The notes under the pieces were generated by a model, which was given only the letters and a program-made list of their open reading frames with translations, did no database searches and had not been told where the DNA came from. Of a stretch of 64,000 bases of DNA, positions 35,821 to 44,252 are shown piece after piece. This stretch comes from JBFLYC01 sp040756735 (GTDB taxonomy: Bacteria; Bacillota; DSM-16504; Desulfitibacterales; Desulfitibacteraceae): contig JBFLYC010000006.1 in assembly GCA_040756735.1 (NCBI GenBank), positions 1 through 64,000 on the forward strand. The letters run 5' to 3'. The translations under genes and the position numbers were made by a program. Every line of letters begins with the position of its first letter. Position 1 is the stretch's first letter.

Positions 35821-36418
35821 TAAAGAAACCATTGTAGTAGATGGAGGCAGTACGGATGGCACCCTGGACTTGGCAGGGATGCAGCAAGATGTTCAGCTTA
35901 TGACTGCAGCAAAAGGCAGGGCCAACCAGATGAATGCTGGAGCACGTATAGCCTCGGGAGATGCACTGCTGTTTTTACATTGTGACAGCACATTGCATAT
36001 GGGGGCGCTAAAAGCGATTGAAAAAGCCTTGTCCGAAACTCAGGTAGTTGGGGGATGCTTCACCCTTGATATGGATGAACAGGGACTGATCTATAGAATT
36101 ATTTGTATGACCTCTAATTTTAGGGCCAAATATTCAAGGGTGTATTTTGGAGATCAGGGGATTTTTGTAAAAAAACAGGTTTTTGAAGATATTGGAGGGT
36201 TTCCCCAAATTCCCCTGATGGAGGATTGGGAATTTTCCAAAGCCATGAACAAAAAAGGAAAGACAATACAGCTAGAGGAGAAGATAGTGACCTCTACCCG
36301 ACGTTTTAAAAAGGGTGGTGTCTACAAAACCATGTGGTTGATGCACAAGCTGAAACTCTTGTATAAGTTGGGAGTTTCACCAGAAGTCCTGCGTAAAAAG
36401 TATCTGGATGTGAGATAA
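35729..36418 (+). CDS. Family 2 glycosyltransferase-like (TIGR04283 type)
   Basis: A 229-residue GT-A enzyme: VSVIIPTLNEAQNINTML, the nucleotide-binding DGGSTDGTLD, and HCDSTLHMGALKAIEKAL. It matches the group named 'transferase 2, rSAM/selenodomain-associated'. ATG at 35729 is used with TAGAGGTG close upstream. Its start overlaps the ATPase gene by 92 bases, while its end abuts the transferase-1 gene. Sugar donor and acceptor unknown. Confidence 0.8.
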   Translation: MEVKVSVIIPTLNEAQNINTMLEMVRRLAGDKETIVVDGGSTDGTLDLAGMQQDVQLMTAAKGRANQMNAGARIASGDALLFLHCDSTLHMGALKAIEKALSETQVVGGCFTLDMDEQGLIYRIICMTSNFRAKYSRVYFGDQGIFVKKQVFEDIGGFPQIPLMEDWEFSKAMNKKGKTIQLEEKIVTSTRRFKKGGVYKTMWLMHKLKLLYKLGVSPEVLRKKYLDVR

Positions 36419-37162
36419 ATGCTGGTAGCTTTAATGACCAGAATACCTGAGCCTGGTTTAACTAAAACAAGGCTCATGCCATTTTTGACTCCAGAAGAAT
36501 GTGCCCTGCTGCACAGCGCTTTCATCATGGACATGGTTGCAATGTTGGAGGAAGGGCAGATAGCATACCAGGTTTATTTTGACAAACAAGGAGACCTGGG
36601 CAGGTTGCAAAAGCTTCTACCCGAGAAAACCAGATTAATAGTTCAGGCCGGGAGCTCTCTAGGGGAAAAAATGTATAATGCCCTGGCAGATGGTTTTAAC
36701 CAGGGCTATCCAAAGGTTGCAGTTTTAGGCACAGACCTTCCTGCTCTTGAGGCAGCTATTATTTGGGATGCAGCGCGTCTTCTTGATCATCATGATGTGG
36801 TGATCGGGCCTACCAGTGATGGAGGGTATTTTTTTATTGCCATGCATGAACCCATTAAAGATATTTTTGAGATACAAACCTGGGGGGTGTCTTCTGTTTT
36901 TCATTCAACAATAAAACAAATTGAAAGATTAAAAATGAGCTGGGCAGCCTTGCCGGTTCATGATGATATAGATTATTTTGATGACCTTTATTGCCTTTGG
37001 CAAAAATGGTATAATCACAGGGGACAAACCCATTCAAGAGGTATGAAGCAAGAGGTAAGAAGCTCCAAAATCCCATATCATACCTTGAGTTTTTTGCAGG
37101 CAATGGATATTGAAGAAAGGTGGGAAATGCATGCTCGCAATAGAGATACTCAAGAGTGTTGA
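36419..37162 (+). CDS. CofC-like nucleotidyl/glycosyltransferase (TIGR04282 type)
   Basis: A 247-residue protein of the 'transferase 1, rSAM/selenodomain-associated' group: MTRIPEPGLTKTRLMPFLTPE, VLGTDLPALEAAIIWDAA and GPTSDGGYFFIAM. The family domain ends near residue 201 (DYFDDLYCLWQKWYN). The remaining ~46 residues are encoded by a heptad-repeat element (37020 onward) and do not resemble the family, so the native C terminus was probably replaced by repeat insertion. ATG follows the previous stop directly; the end overlaps the kinase-like gene by 32 bases. Confidence 0.82.
   Translation: MLVALMTRIPEPGLTKTRLMPFLTPEECALLHSAFIMDMVAMLEEGQIAYQVYFDKQGDLGRLQKLLPEKTRLIVQAGSSLGEKMYNALADGFNQGYPKVAVLGTDLPALEAAIIWDAARLLDHHDVVIGPTSDGGYFFIAMHEPIKDIFEIQTWGVSSVFHSTIKQIERLKMSWAALPVHDDIDYFDDLYCLWQKWYNHRGQTHSRGMKQEVRSSKIPYHTLSFLQAMDIEERWEMHARNRDTQEC
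37020..37090. repeat. Partial heptad repeat inside a coding region
   Basis: Starts GGGGACA (37020-37026), then a row of 7-bp units ATTCAAG-AGGTATG-AAGCAAG-AGGTAAG-AAGCTCC from about 37032. This is the reverse-complement arm of the repeats at 39.6, 57.4 and 60.3 kb. The right end lacks TGTCCCC, so the copy is incomplete or degraded. Confidence 0.65.
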
Positions 37163-38153
37163 GGAGTATGTGGATGCTGCATCCTTTAAAAATGCTTTAA
37201 ATCTAGGTGCACATGAGAAGTTTAATGTAAGCTATTTGGCTCAAGGCGAGTATAATTTAAACTACCTTTTAGAAAGTCAAAGGGGCAAGAAATTTGTTTT
37301 TCGTATTAATACGGGAAGTCAGATGCACTTGCAAAATCAAATAGCTTATGAGTACAAGGCCCTAAAACTGCTGCAGGCTACAGGAGTAACACCCAGGCCC
37401 TTTTTCCTTGATGATTCTTTGCAGACAATTCCTTATGGAGTACTTGTAATGGAATACCTGCCCGGAGAACCCTTGAATTATAAAACTGACTTGGAAAGAG
37501 CTGCAGCTGCTTTCAGCAGGATTCACGGGATAGAATTTTCCGAAGAAGAGACAAGTTTTTTAGTGAGGGAACCAGGACCATTCACAGGTATTTACAATGA
37601 AGCGTGTAGCTTATTGGAAAAGTATTTCAGCTGCCCCCAGAGGCAAGCAGAGACAGCTAAAATACTGGAAAAGGTTATTAAACAGGCTGAAAATAGAAAA
37701 AAACAGGAAAGCTACCTTCTTGCCGACCCATGGTTGAGGGTGATTAATACAGAGGTAAACTCTCATAACTTTATTGTCAACAGCCTACAGGGAACCTGCC
37801 ATCTCATTGACTGGGAAAAACCTATTCTTGGTGAACCTGCCCAGGATTTGAGCCATTTTGTCATTGCAACTACAACCATGTGGAAGAGGGATTATGTTCT
37901 GCGGAATGATGAAGAGTGTTATTTTATAAACAACTATTTAAAAAAATTGCCGGATTGTCCCCAAAAGCCTACTTTTGTGGACAGGTTAGAGATGTTTAAA
38001 TACTTTAATTATTTAAGAGCCGTATCATGGTGTGCCATGGCCTGGACAGAGTATACCACCCCAGGCAGATTACTTGCCAATCAGGATACCTTCAAGAAAA
38101 TTGAGCTTTATATTGAACCGGCTTTTCTGAAATCCATTTTTACCTGCAAATAA
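37131..38153 (+). CDS. Choline/aminoglycoside kinase-like phosphotransferase
   Basis: A 340-residue protein of the APH/choline kinase fold. ATP-lobe sequence YLAQGEYNLNYLLESQ and FVFRINTGSQ, hinge VLVMEYLPGEPL, a catalytic-loop-like VNSHNFIVN and the metal motif HLIDWEKPILGEPAQDLSHF. The usual HGD at the catalytic loop is altered (NTEVNSHN), which is seen in some relatives but leaves activity unproven. ATG at 37131, 6 bases after AAAGGTGGG. Ends the rhodanese operon; perhaps phosphorylates a small metabolite made or imported by the cluster. Confidence 0.75.
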   Translation: MLAIEILKSVEEYVDAASFKNALNLGAHEKFNVSYLAQGEYNLNYLLESQRGKKFVFRINTGSQMHLQNQIAYEYKALKLLQATGVTPRPFFLDDSLQTIPYGVLVMEYLPGEPLNYKTDLERAAAAFSRIHGIEFSEEETSFLVREPGPFTGIYNEACSLLEKYFSCPQRQAETAKILEKVIKQAENRKKQESYLLADPWLRVINTEVNSHNFIVNSLQGTCHLIDWEKPILGEPAQDLSHFVIATTTMWKRDYVLRNDEECYFINNYLKKLPDCPQKPTFVDRLEMFKYFNYLRAVSWCAMAWTEYTTPGRLLANQDTFKKIELYIEPAFLKSIFTCK

Positions 38154-38591
38154 ACTGTTAACGGCTTTCAGCTTCTGAGTTATTTATAAGTCATTCAGAC
38201 AGTTTGAGGTTTTGGCGATGTTAATGTGTCGTTCTAAGCGGCGCCCTCGTACATGGAAAAAATTCTTAAATTAGTGGGTCTTTTAAATTTTTTATAATAA
38301 TTCGGCGCTGGTCCAAAGATAGACTCATGATTGCAGTTGAAGATTGTTTCAAAATCCCCTGTGAGGTTTACCGGCAGGTTATTATTTAAATAGCCCAGGT
38401 TTTTTGTTCTTAATTCTCCCTTGGGCATGGTTTTGCTGTAGACATCTTCATGAATGATGTTATATACTATGCACCGATAGAGGTTTGGGTAACATTATTT
38501 TACCAATGGGAAGCCATATGTCCCTGTGTTATAATTATTCTCGTAAACAAGAGTGGGCGGCAGATAGACAGGTACTAGGGGGGGTGACAGC
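38154..38591. other. 438-bp region without a recognised gene
   Basis: Holds one 64-codon minus-strand frame (38234-38428) that I do not recognise; it has no convincing ribosome site and may be a gene remnant. A TATAAT at 38530-38535 could be the -10 of the downstream YdjM-like gene. Nothing else stood out. Confidence 0.4.
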
Positions 38592-39533
38592 ATGGATCCG
38601 TTAACTCATGTACTGGCTGGGGCCCTAACAGCATCCTTTTCGGGAAATCACATGTCTTTATCGGATCCCGTTTTTCTAGGAGCTGTTTTGGGTTCTCTGG
38701 CTCCTGATTTAGATATTCTCTATCAAACCCGGGGGGATATGGCTTATTTAAAGAATCACCGGGGGTTTTCCCATTCATTCATAGGGGTTGCCGGTATATC
38801 TGTAGCTGTTGCAGGTGTTTTAACCTTACTCTTTCCTGGCGCAGCTTTTTTGACTGTTTTTTTATGGACTCTGGCAGGAACATTGTCCCATATTTTTTTA
38901 GATGTATTAAACTCTTATGGGGCTCAAATTTTATGGCCATTAAGCAGGAAAAAGTTTAGCCTGGGAATTCTAACAATTTTTGATCCCATAATTATTTGTT
39001 TGATGGTCATTTCCCTTGCAGGTCAAACAGTTTTTCCACCAATCAGGGAAATAGGTACAGTTGGGATACTGATTTACTTGCTGTTTAGAGTGTATATGCT
39101 TGTAAAGACAAGATTTGTTATCAAAAAAAAATTTCCTGGAACAAAGAAAATAATAGTTCTACCATCGGTTATAAGCATTTGGAACTGGCATTTCCTGCTG
39201 GAAAACCACAATAAGATTTTAGTGGGTGAAGTGAGGTTCTTATCCTGGGCTTTGAAAATTCGCAGGAGTTTCAGGAAGCAAATAAATCATCCGGTAGTCC
39301 AGGCGGCAGTCAACAGTAAGCTGGGAAAGCTGTTCCAAGAGTTTACTCCCATTTTTCATGTGGGATTTCAATCAAAAGAGCATGGGCATTTAGTTAATTT
39401 TATTGACCTGCGTTATTTCATGCGGGATGATTTTTTGCACCATGCTACAGGTATAGTTAATAATGATTACCAGTTGATGGAGGGTATCTTCCATCCATAT
39501 AATAAAAACAGGCAAGTAAAGATTGCGGGGTAA
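38592..39533 (+). CDS. YdjM-like membrane-bound metal-dependent hydrolase
   Basis: A 313-residue protein of the YdjM/DUF457 family. Metal-binding pattern: DPLTHVLAGALT, LGSLAPDLDILYQT, NHRGFSHSF and SHIFLDVLNSYG, spread over four helices in residues 1-135; a soluble C-terminal half follows. ATG with AGGGGGGTGA upstream. E. coli YdjM is LexA-controlled, but no LexA box was seen here. Substrate unknown; phospholipase-like activity is suspected for the wider group. Confidence 0.82.
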   Translation: MDPLTHVLAGALTASFSGNHMSLSDPVFLGAVLGSLAPDLDILYQTRGDMAYLKNHRGFSHSFIGVAGISVAVAGVLTLLFPGAAFLTVFLWTLAGTLSHIFLDVLNSYGAQILWPLSRKKFSLGILTIFDPIIICLMVISLAGQTVFPPIREIGTVGILIYLLFRVYMLVKTRFVIKKKFPGTKKIIVLPSVISIWNWHFLLENHNKILVGEVRFLSWALKIRRSFRKQINHPVVQAAVNSKLGKLFQEFTPIFHVGFQSKEHGHLVNFIDLRYFMRDDFLHHATGIVNNDYQLMEGIFHPYNKNRQVKIAG

Positions 39534-39544
39534 ATAAGGTCAAA

Positions 39545-39753
39545 TGTCCCCAACGTAGGTCAGGGGACACACCTCTTCAACAGGATGCAGGGTGCATGAG
39601 ACAGGAAGCAGGATTTGTTCATGCCTCTTGCTTCATGTTTCTTGCTTCTTGAATTGAGGAATGTCCCCAAAATTTGGTGGTTTATACCACTGGTTTTTTT
39701 TATAGGCAGGAAAAACAAAAGCAGTTATGGAATCAATGGAAATACATGTCCCC
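39545..39753. repeat. Palindromic heptad repeat cluster
   Basis: TGTCCCC at 39545, then a full unit from GGGGACA (39563) to TGTCCCC (39662-39668), and a further TGTCCCC at 39747. The full unit has left-arm heptads such as ATGCAGG, GTGCATG, AGACAGG, AAGCAGG and right-arm heptads CATGCCT, CTTGCTT, CATGTTT, CTTGCTT, CTTGAAT. The arms follow a common unit ARRCAKG and its complement. Confidence 0.75.
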
Positions 39754-39779
39754 AAAATAGGTGCTCATGGTGAGAAGAG

Positions 39780-40496
39780 ATGACAGTAATTTTTCGAAGT
39801 CCTGCACAGCATGACGTCTTGCGAAAAGAAAACAATATTGTTTTACATTTTTCTAGGCCCATGGCGGCCTATTCAACTTCCCAACTCAACGGTGGAATAA
39901 CTAAAATCAAGTCTTGTTTTAATCACCAGTTAACTGAATGGATAGAAACAGTAGATGACCTTCCAGGGGGCAGTATTAAAAATTACTTGATAACGACTGC
40001 CCTGGGATTAGGTTTGGATTGGACTGCAGCAACAGGATTAATTACTGCAGCTTCCATGGATATGGCAGCCATCAAACATGTAACCTATCGGGAAATGTCC
40101 TTGTTTGCTGTAATTACTGCAGGTGTAGATGTGAATGCTGTAAGGGCAGGAGAAACTGCGCTGTACTATGAAGAAAGTTATGGAAAATATGTGCCAGCTG
40201 GGGGAACCATAAATATATTTTTAATAATGGAGTTTTTCCTTCCGGTGGAAAGCCTGGCAAGGGTGCCTATAATTGTAACAGAAGCAAAAGCTGCTGCCTT
40301 GCAGGACCTCAATGTGTTAAGCTGTTTTTCGGGGGCAGTAGCCACAGGCACAGGCACAGATGGATTGGTTGCGGCCTGCCATAGAGAAGACCATATGAAG
40401 TTTTCCGATGTGGGAACCCATTCAAAACTGGGTGAGTTGATCGGCAGCATTGTAAAAAGGGGTATAATTGAAGCATTAGAGCAAAAAAAATCATAG
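39780..40496 (+). CDS. cbiZ: Adenosylcobinamide amidohydrolase
   Basis: A 238-residue CbiZ, which hydrolyses adenosylcobinamide or pseudocobalamin-type precursors to cobyric acid for salvage. Recognised from TAGVDVNAVRAGETALYYEE, FSGAVATGTGTDGLV and SDVGTHSKLGELIGSIV. ATG at 39780. Followed by folB and a BtuFCD importer, which gives the expected corrinoid-salvage context. No cobalamin riboswitch was found upstream; the leader is instead occupied by a repeat element. Confidence 0.9.
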   Translation: MTVIFRSPAQHDVLRKENNIVLHFSRPMAAYSTSQLNGGITKIKSCFNHQLTEWIETVDDLPGGSIKNYLITTALGLGLDWTAATGLITAASMDMAAIKHVTYREMSLFAVITAGVDVNAVRAGETALYYEESYGKYVPAGGTINIFLIMEFFLPVESLARVPIIVTEAKAAALQDLNVLSCFSGAVATGTGTDGLVAACHREDHMKFSDVGTHSKLGELIGSIVKRGIIEALEQKKS

Positions 40497-40522
40497 GGTA
40501 AACTTGTAAAGGAGGACAACAA

Positions 40523-40894
40523 ATGGAAAAACAAGATTTGCTGTTAATAAAAGGTATGCAGTTTTGGGCTAAACATGGTCATTTCGCTGAGGAGAATGTC
40601 CTGGGACAGCGCTTTGTTGTAGATGTTGAAGTGCAGGTGGACATGCATGCCATGTGTGAGACAGATGACCTTTCCACAGGTTTAAGTTATGTGACAGTCT
40701 ATGAGATTACCAAAAAAGTTGTGACAGGGGAACAGCACAAGCTCCTGCAAAGGATAGCCCAACGAATTGCCGATGAAATTATTAAGGCTTACCCCATTGA
40801 GGCTGTCAGGGTGACGGTTAAGAAGCCTTCTGTAGCCATTGGAGGAATTGTGGATTATACAGGCTGTTCAATAGTAAGAAGGCCCGGGGAGTAG
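40523..40894 (+). CDS. folB: Dihydroneopterin aldolase
   Basis: A 123-residue FolB of the tetrahydrofolate pathway: LIKGMQFWAKHGHFAEENVLGQRF carries the substrate-binding region with the conserved glutamate (quoted loosely), SYVTVYEITKKVV follows, and the catalytic-site lysine lies in VRVTVKKPSVAIGG. ATG behind AAGGAGG. Unusual place, between cbiZ and btuF and away from other folate genes. Some members act as dihydroneopterin triphosphate epimerase or on other pterins. Confidence 0.88.
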   Translation: MEKQDLLLIKGMQFWAKHGHFAEENVLGQRFVVDVEVQVDMHAMCETDDLSTGLSYVTVYEITKKVVTGEQHKLLQRIAQRIADEIIKAYPIEAVRVTVKKPSVAIGGIVDYTGCSIVRRPGE

Positions 40895-40983
40895 AGTGAA
40901 TTGTAAGGACTTAGAATACAAGAGCAGGCGATTCAGGAGTCAAAAATGATAATGTTCTAAGTTAGAGTGGAGGAGAAGCGTAC

Positions 40984-41898
40984 ATGAAAAGAATGAAAAC
41001 ACCACACTTGTTTCTTCTATTATGTATTGTGTTAAGCATGGTTTTCCTTGTTGGCGGGTGCGGTGATAAACCTGATGGACCCAAACCAACAAGCGCGGTT
41101 TATAAGGATGTCTTAGGAAGAGAAGTGGAAATTGCCGGTATTCCCGAAAAGGTAGTATCTCTAACCCCTGCTGTAACAGAAGTTTTATTTGCTTTAGGCT
41201 TGGATGATCAAATTGTTGGAGTAACGGAATATTGTAATTATCCTGAAGCTGCCCTTGCCAAACCTAAAATGGGTGATTTTTCAAACCCAAATGTAGAGCT
41301 TGTATTAGAGAGTGATGCAGATCTGGTATTTGTGGCCGCAGGGGTTCAGATGGATTTGATCGAGAGATTTGAAGAGTTGGGTGTCAAGGTGTTATGTTTA
41401 GATGCAGAGACTATTAACCAGGTTATTGCAAACATTAACTTAGTTGGGGAAATTATGGGAGTTAGTGAAAAGGCTGCGGAAATAACTGCTGACATGCAAA
41501 ACAGGACGGACTACATAGTAAAAAAAGTAGAAGGAAGAGAAAAACCCCTGGTATTTTTTGAAGTATGGGATGACCCTTTGATGACAGCAGGTCCAGGTAC
41601 TTTTATTTATAACCTGATTGAGCTGGCAGGGGGGATTAACACTGCATATGATGTAAATACCCGCTATCCCCAGTTTAGTTTTGAAGTATTGTTGGAGAGA
41701 GACCCTGATGTTTACTTTGCTAATGACTTTCACAAGCAAAGTGATATCATGGCAAGACCTGGGTACACTCAACTTAAGGCAGTAAAAACAGGTAGGGTAC
41801 ATACCATTGATGATGACCTGGTCACCCTTCCGGGACCTAGAGTCGTCCTGGGGTTAGAAGAGATGGCAAGACTGATACATCCTGAGGTATTTAATTAA
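40984..41898 (+). CDS. btuF: Cobalamin-type ABC substrate-binding lipoprotein
   Basis: A 304-residue class III binding protein (helical-backbone type): lipobox LVGGC near residue 27, then VYKDVLGREVEIAGIPEKVV, SLTPAVTEVLFALGLDDQIVGVTEYCNYP (in part) and NVELVLESDADLVF. ATG with GGAGGAG upstream. Directly followed by btuC and btuD. Corrinoid cargo is inferred from cbiZ; siderophore/heme relatives look similar. Confidence 0.85.
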   Translation: MKRMKTPHLFLLLCIVLSMVFLVGGCGDKPDGPKPTSAVYKDVLGREVEIAGIPEKVVSLTPAVTEVLFALGLDDQIVGVTEYCNYPEAALAKPKMGDFSNPNVELVLESDADLVFVAAGVQMDLIERFEELGVKVLCLDAETINQVIANINLVGEIMGVSEKAAEITADMQNRTDYIVKKVEGREKPLVFFEVWDDPLMTAGPGTFIYNLIELAGGINTAYDVNTRYPQFSFEVLLERDPDVYFANDFHKQSDIMARPGYTQLKAVKTGRVHTIDDDLVTLPGPRVVLGLEEMARLIHPEVFN

Positions 41899-41899
41899 A

Positions 41900-42955
41900 A
41901 TGACGGTGCAGGGGAAACATCAGGTTTTCAAGTATCCTTTTGGGCTTATAGCTTTGCTGCTTCTATTATTCTTCGTATGTCTGGCAGCTATCACTATCGG
42001 TCCAGCGGATATATCCTTAAGTCAAAGCGGCAGGACACTACTGGCGCAGGCGCCGGGGATTAGTGCTTTCGTTTCTTTAGATGATGTCAGTGTAAATCGG
42101 CAAGCAATCATCCTGCAGGTACGACTTCCCAGGGTGCTTTTGGCTGCTCTTGTGGGAATAGCTTTAGCCACTGTTGGCGCTGCATTTCAGGGATTATTGA
42201 AAAATCCCATGGCTGACCCATATATCATCGGTATTTCCTCAGGAGCGGCCCTGGGTGCGACAGTTGCCATCATTACCGGTCTGTCCGCCATTGCAGGGTA
42301 TTTTGCCGTTCCATGGTTGGCTTTTATAGGGGCGCTGGTTAGTACATTCACTGTGTATAATATCGCCAGGGTGGGGCATAGAATTCCCGTTTATACGCTG
42401 CTGCTTGCAGGTGTGGCCTTGAGCGCTTTCATGTCGGCTATCATGTCATTTCTAATGGTCATGAGTTCTAAGGAGATGCACCAGGTGGTTTTTTGGCTCC
42501 TTGGCAGCTTTTCAGCTCGCAACTGGGGACATGTCCAGGCTGCTGCACCCCTTATTATTGTCGGCGTCCTACTGCTTAATTGCTTTGCTAGGGATTTAAA
42601 TGTTATGCTCTTTGGAGATGAAACGGCACAGCATCTTGGAATAGACGCTGAAAAGGTGAAAAAAGTCTTGCTGGTATTAGGAGCTTTTACAGCGGCTGCT
42701 GCAGTATCGGTAAGCGGCACCATAGGTTTTGTAGGTTTAATTGTGCCCCACGCCGTGCGTCTGGTAATTGGGCCTGATCATCGGGTACTACTGCCAGCCT
42801 CAGCCATGGTAGGAGGTATCCTCATGGTGATTACAGATACCGTTGCAAGGACTTTACTGGGCTCAGTTGAGATTCCTGTGGGGGTCATTACAGCTATCCT
42901 TGGCGGGCCTTTCTTTATATATTTGCTCAAGAAAAAGAAAATGACCGGAGAATAA
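41900..42955 (+). CDS. btuC: Cobalamin-type ABC permease
   Basis: A 351-residue FecCD-family permease with about ten helices. Family signatures: LRVL-type region VRLPRVLLAALVGIALATVGAAFQGLLKNPMADP (in part), GISSGAALGA and GTIGFVGLIVPHAVRLVIGPDHR. ATG one base after the btuF stop. Confidence 0.9.
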   Translation: MTVQGKHQVFKYPFGLIALLLLLFFVCLAAITIGPADISLSQSGRTLLAQAPGISAFVSLDDVSVNRQAIILQVRLPRVLLAALVGIALATVGAAFQGLLKNPMADPYIIGISSGAALGATVAIITGLSAIAGYFAVPWLAFIGALVSTFTVYNIARVGHRIPVYTLLLAGVALSAFMSAIMSFLMVMSSKEMHQVVFWLLGSFSARNWGHVQAAAPLIIVGVLLLNCFARDLNVMLFGDETAQHLGIDAEKVKKVLLVLGAFTAAAAVSVSGTIGFVGLIVPHAVRLVIGPDHRVLLPASAMVGGILMVITDTVARTLLGSVEIPVGVITAILGGPFFIYLLKKKKMTGE

Positions 42956-42962
42956 GTGTCTT

Positions 42963-44252
42963 ATGAGTGTAGGACTAAAAGTAAAAGGCTTGTATTTTAG
43001 TTATGGAAAAGAAAATATTTTGAATGATCTAGACCTGACCATTGATCCAGGAAGTTTTGTTTGTATTGTGGGACCTAATGGGTCAGGGAAATCAACCCTT
43101 TTAAAAAATATCTCCAAGGCCCTTTTGCCTGGCCGGGGAGAAATCAGGCTAGGGGAATACAATCTTTTGTCCCTTCGCCCTAAACAAGTTGCTCAGCAAA
43201 TGGCAGTTGTACCTCAGGATACGCATATTGAGTTTGCTTTTACTGTCTATGAAACTGTGCTGATGGGAAGAACACCCTTTATGGGACGCTTTCAAAGTGA
43301 AGGACCAAAGGATTTTGCTCTAGCCCGCTGGGCCATGGAGATAACTAATACTTGGCATTTGAGAGACAGACCGGTAACCGAAATCAGCGGCGGCGAAAGG
43401 CAAAGGGTAGTGGTGGCAAGGGCTTTGGCTCAAGAACCTAGAATTATTCTTTTGGATGAACCTACTGCTCATCTGGATATTCAGCACCAGATGGAGCTTT
43501 TAGAGCTTTTACAGAGTTTAAATAAGACAAGCGGGTTAACTGTGGTTGCTGTATTGCATGACTTGAACCTGGCAGCCCATTTTAGCGAATATGTGGTCTT
43601 AATGAAAGATGGCCGTATTTTTGCTGAAGGTGAGCCGCAAAGGGTATTGAGTTCCGAAAACATCAGGGATGTTTATGGTATGGAAGTAGCAATAACGGAT
43701 AATCCCTTTACAGGTAGATTTAATATTATACCCCTCGGTAGGAGTAAGGCTGCAGCAAAAAATGGCAGGGGTGTTAATGTTCACCTGGTATGCGGCGGAG
43801 GGACAGGGATTTTTCTTTTAGACAGGTTGACGCAGTTGGGTTATAGGGTTAGCTGCGGTGTTTTAAATATTGGCGATACTGATTGGAGCAGGGCTAAAGC
43901 CCTTGGGGTTCAAGTGGCCGAGGAAGCCCCTTTTGCTTCAATATCTAATGTATCTGCCAGGAAAAACCGGACCCTTATGGAAAGGTCTCACTGCATTATT
44001 TTAACCTCAATTCCTTTCGGCATGGGCAACCTGGTTAACCTGGAATTGTCCTTGGAAGCCTTGAAGCAGGGTAAACATCTTTTAGTAATATCAAATGGTG
44101 ACTTTGACCAGAGAGACTTTACTAAAGGCAAGGCAGGGGCTATATTAGAGGAGATCAAGAAAAATGGGGGTAAAATCATGATTAACCCCCAGGAAGTCTT
44201 TAGTTTTTTAGATGAAGTTAGAGAAAGCTTATTTCCCGGGCAATCAGGCTGA
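42963..44252 (+). CDS. btuD: Cobalamin-type ABC ATPase with C-terminal extension
   Basis: A 429-residue protein. Residues 1-255 are a standard FepC/BtuD ATPase: Walker A GPNGSGKSTLL, Q-loop VPQDTHI, signature ISGGERQRVVVARAL, Walker B ILLDEPTAHLD. Residues about 270-429 form an extra alpha/beta domain starting VNVHLVCGGGTGIFLLDRL, with GVLNIGDTDWSRAKALG and a nucleotide-binding look; its function is unknown. ATG 7 bases after btuC. The 3' end overlaps the convergent dnaE gene by 35 bases. Confidence 0.88.
   Translation: MSVGLKVKGLYFSYGKENILNDLDLTIDPGSFVCIVGPNGSGKSTLLKNISKALLPGRGEIRLGEYNLLSLRPKQVAQQMAVVPQDTHIEFAFTVYETVLMGRTPFMGRFQSEGPKDFALARWAMEITNTWHLRDRPVTEISGGERQRVVVARALAQEPRIILLDEPTAHLDIQHQMELLELLQSLNKTSGLTVVAVLHDLNLAAHFSEYVVLMKDGRIFAEGEPQRVLSSENIRDVYGMEVAITDNPFTGRFNIIPLGRSKAAAKNGRGVNVHLVCGGGTGIFLLDRLTQLGYRVSCGVLNIGDTDWSRAKALGVQVAEEAPFASISNVSARKNRTLMERSHCIILTSIPFGMGNLVNLELSLEALKQGKHLLVISNGDFDQRDFTKGKAGAILEEIKKNGGKIMINPQEVFSFLDEVRESLFPGQSG

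Noticed and set aside
38234..38428. A 64-residue minus-strand frame
   Set aside because: No family recognised, no convincing ribosome site, isolated; recorded only as part of the intergenic note.
39660..39780. Cobalamin riboswitch expected before cbiZ/btuFCD
   Set aside because: Neither the B12-box nor the surrounding stems could be found here or before btuF (40895-40983).
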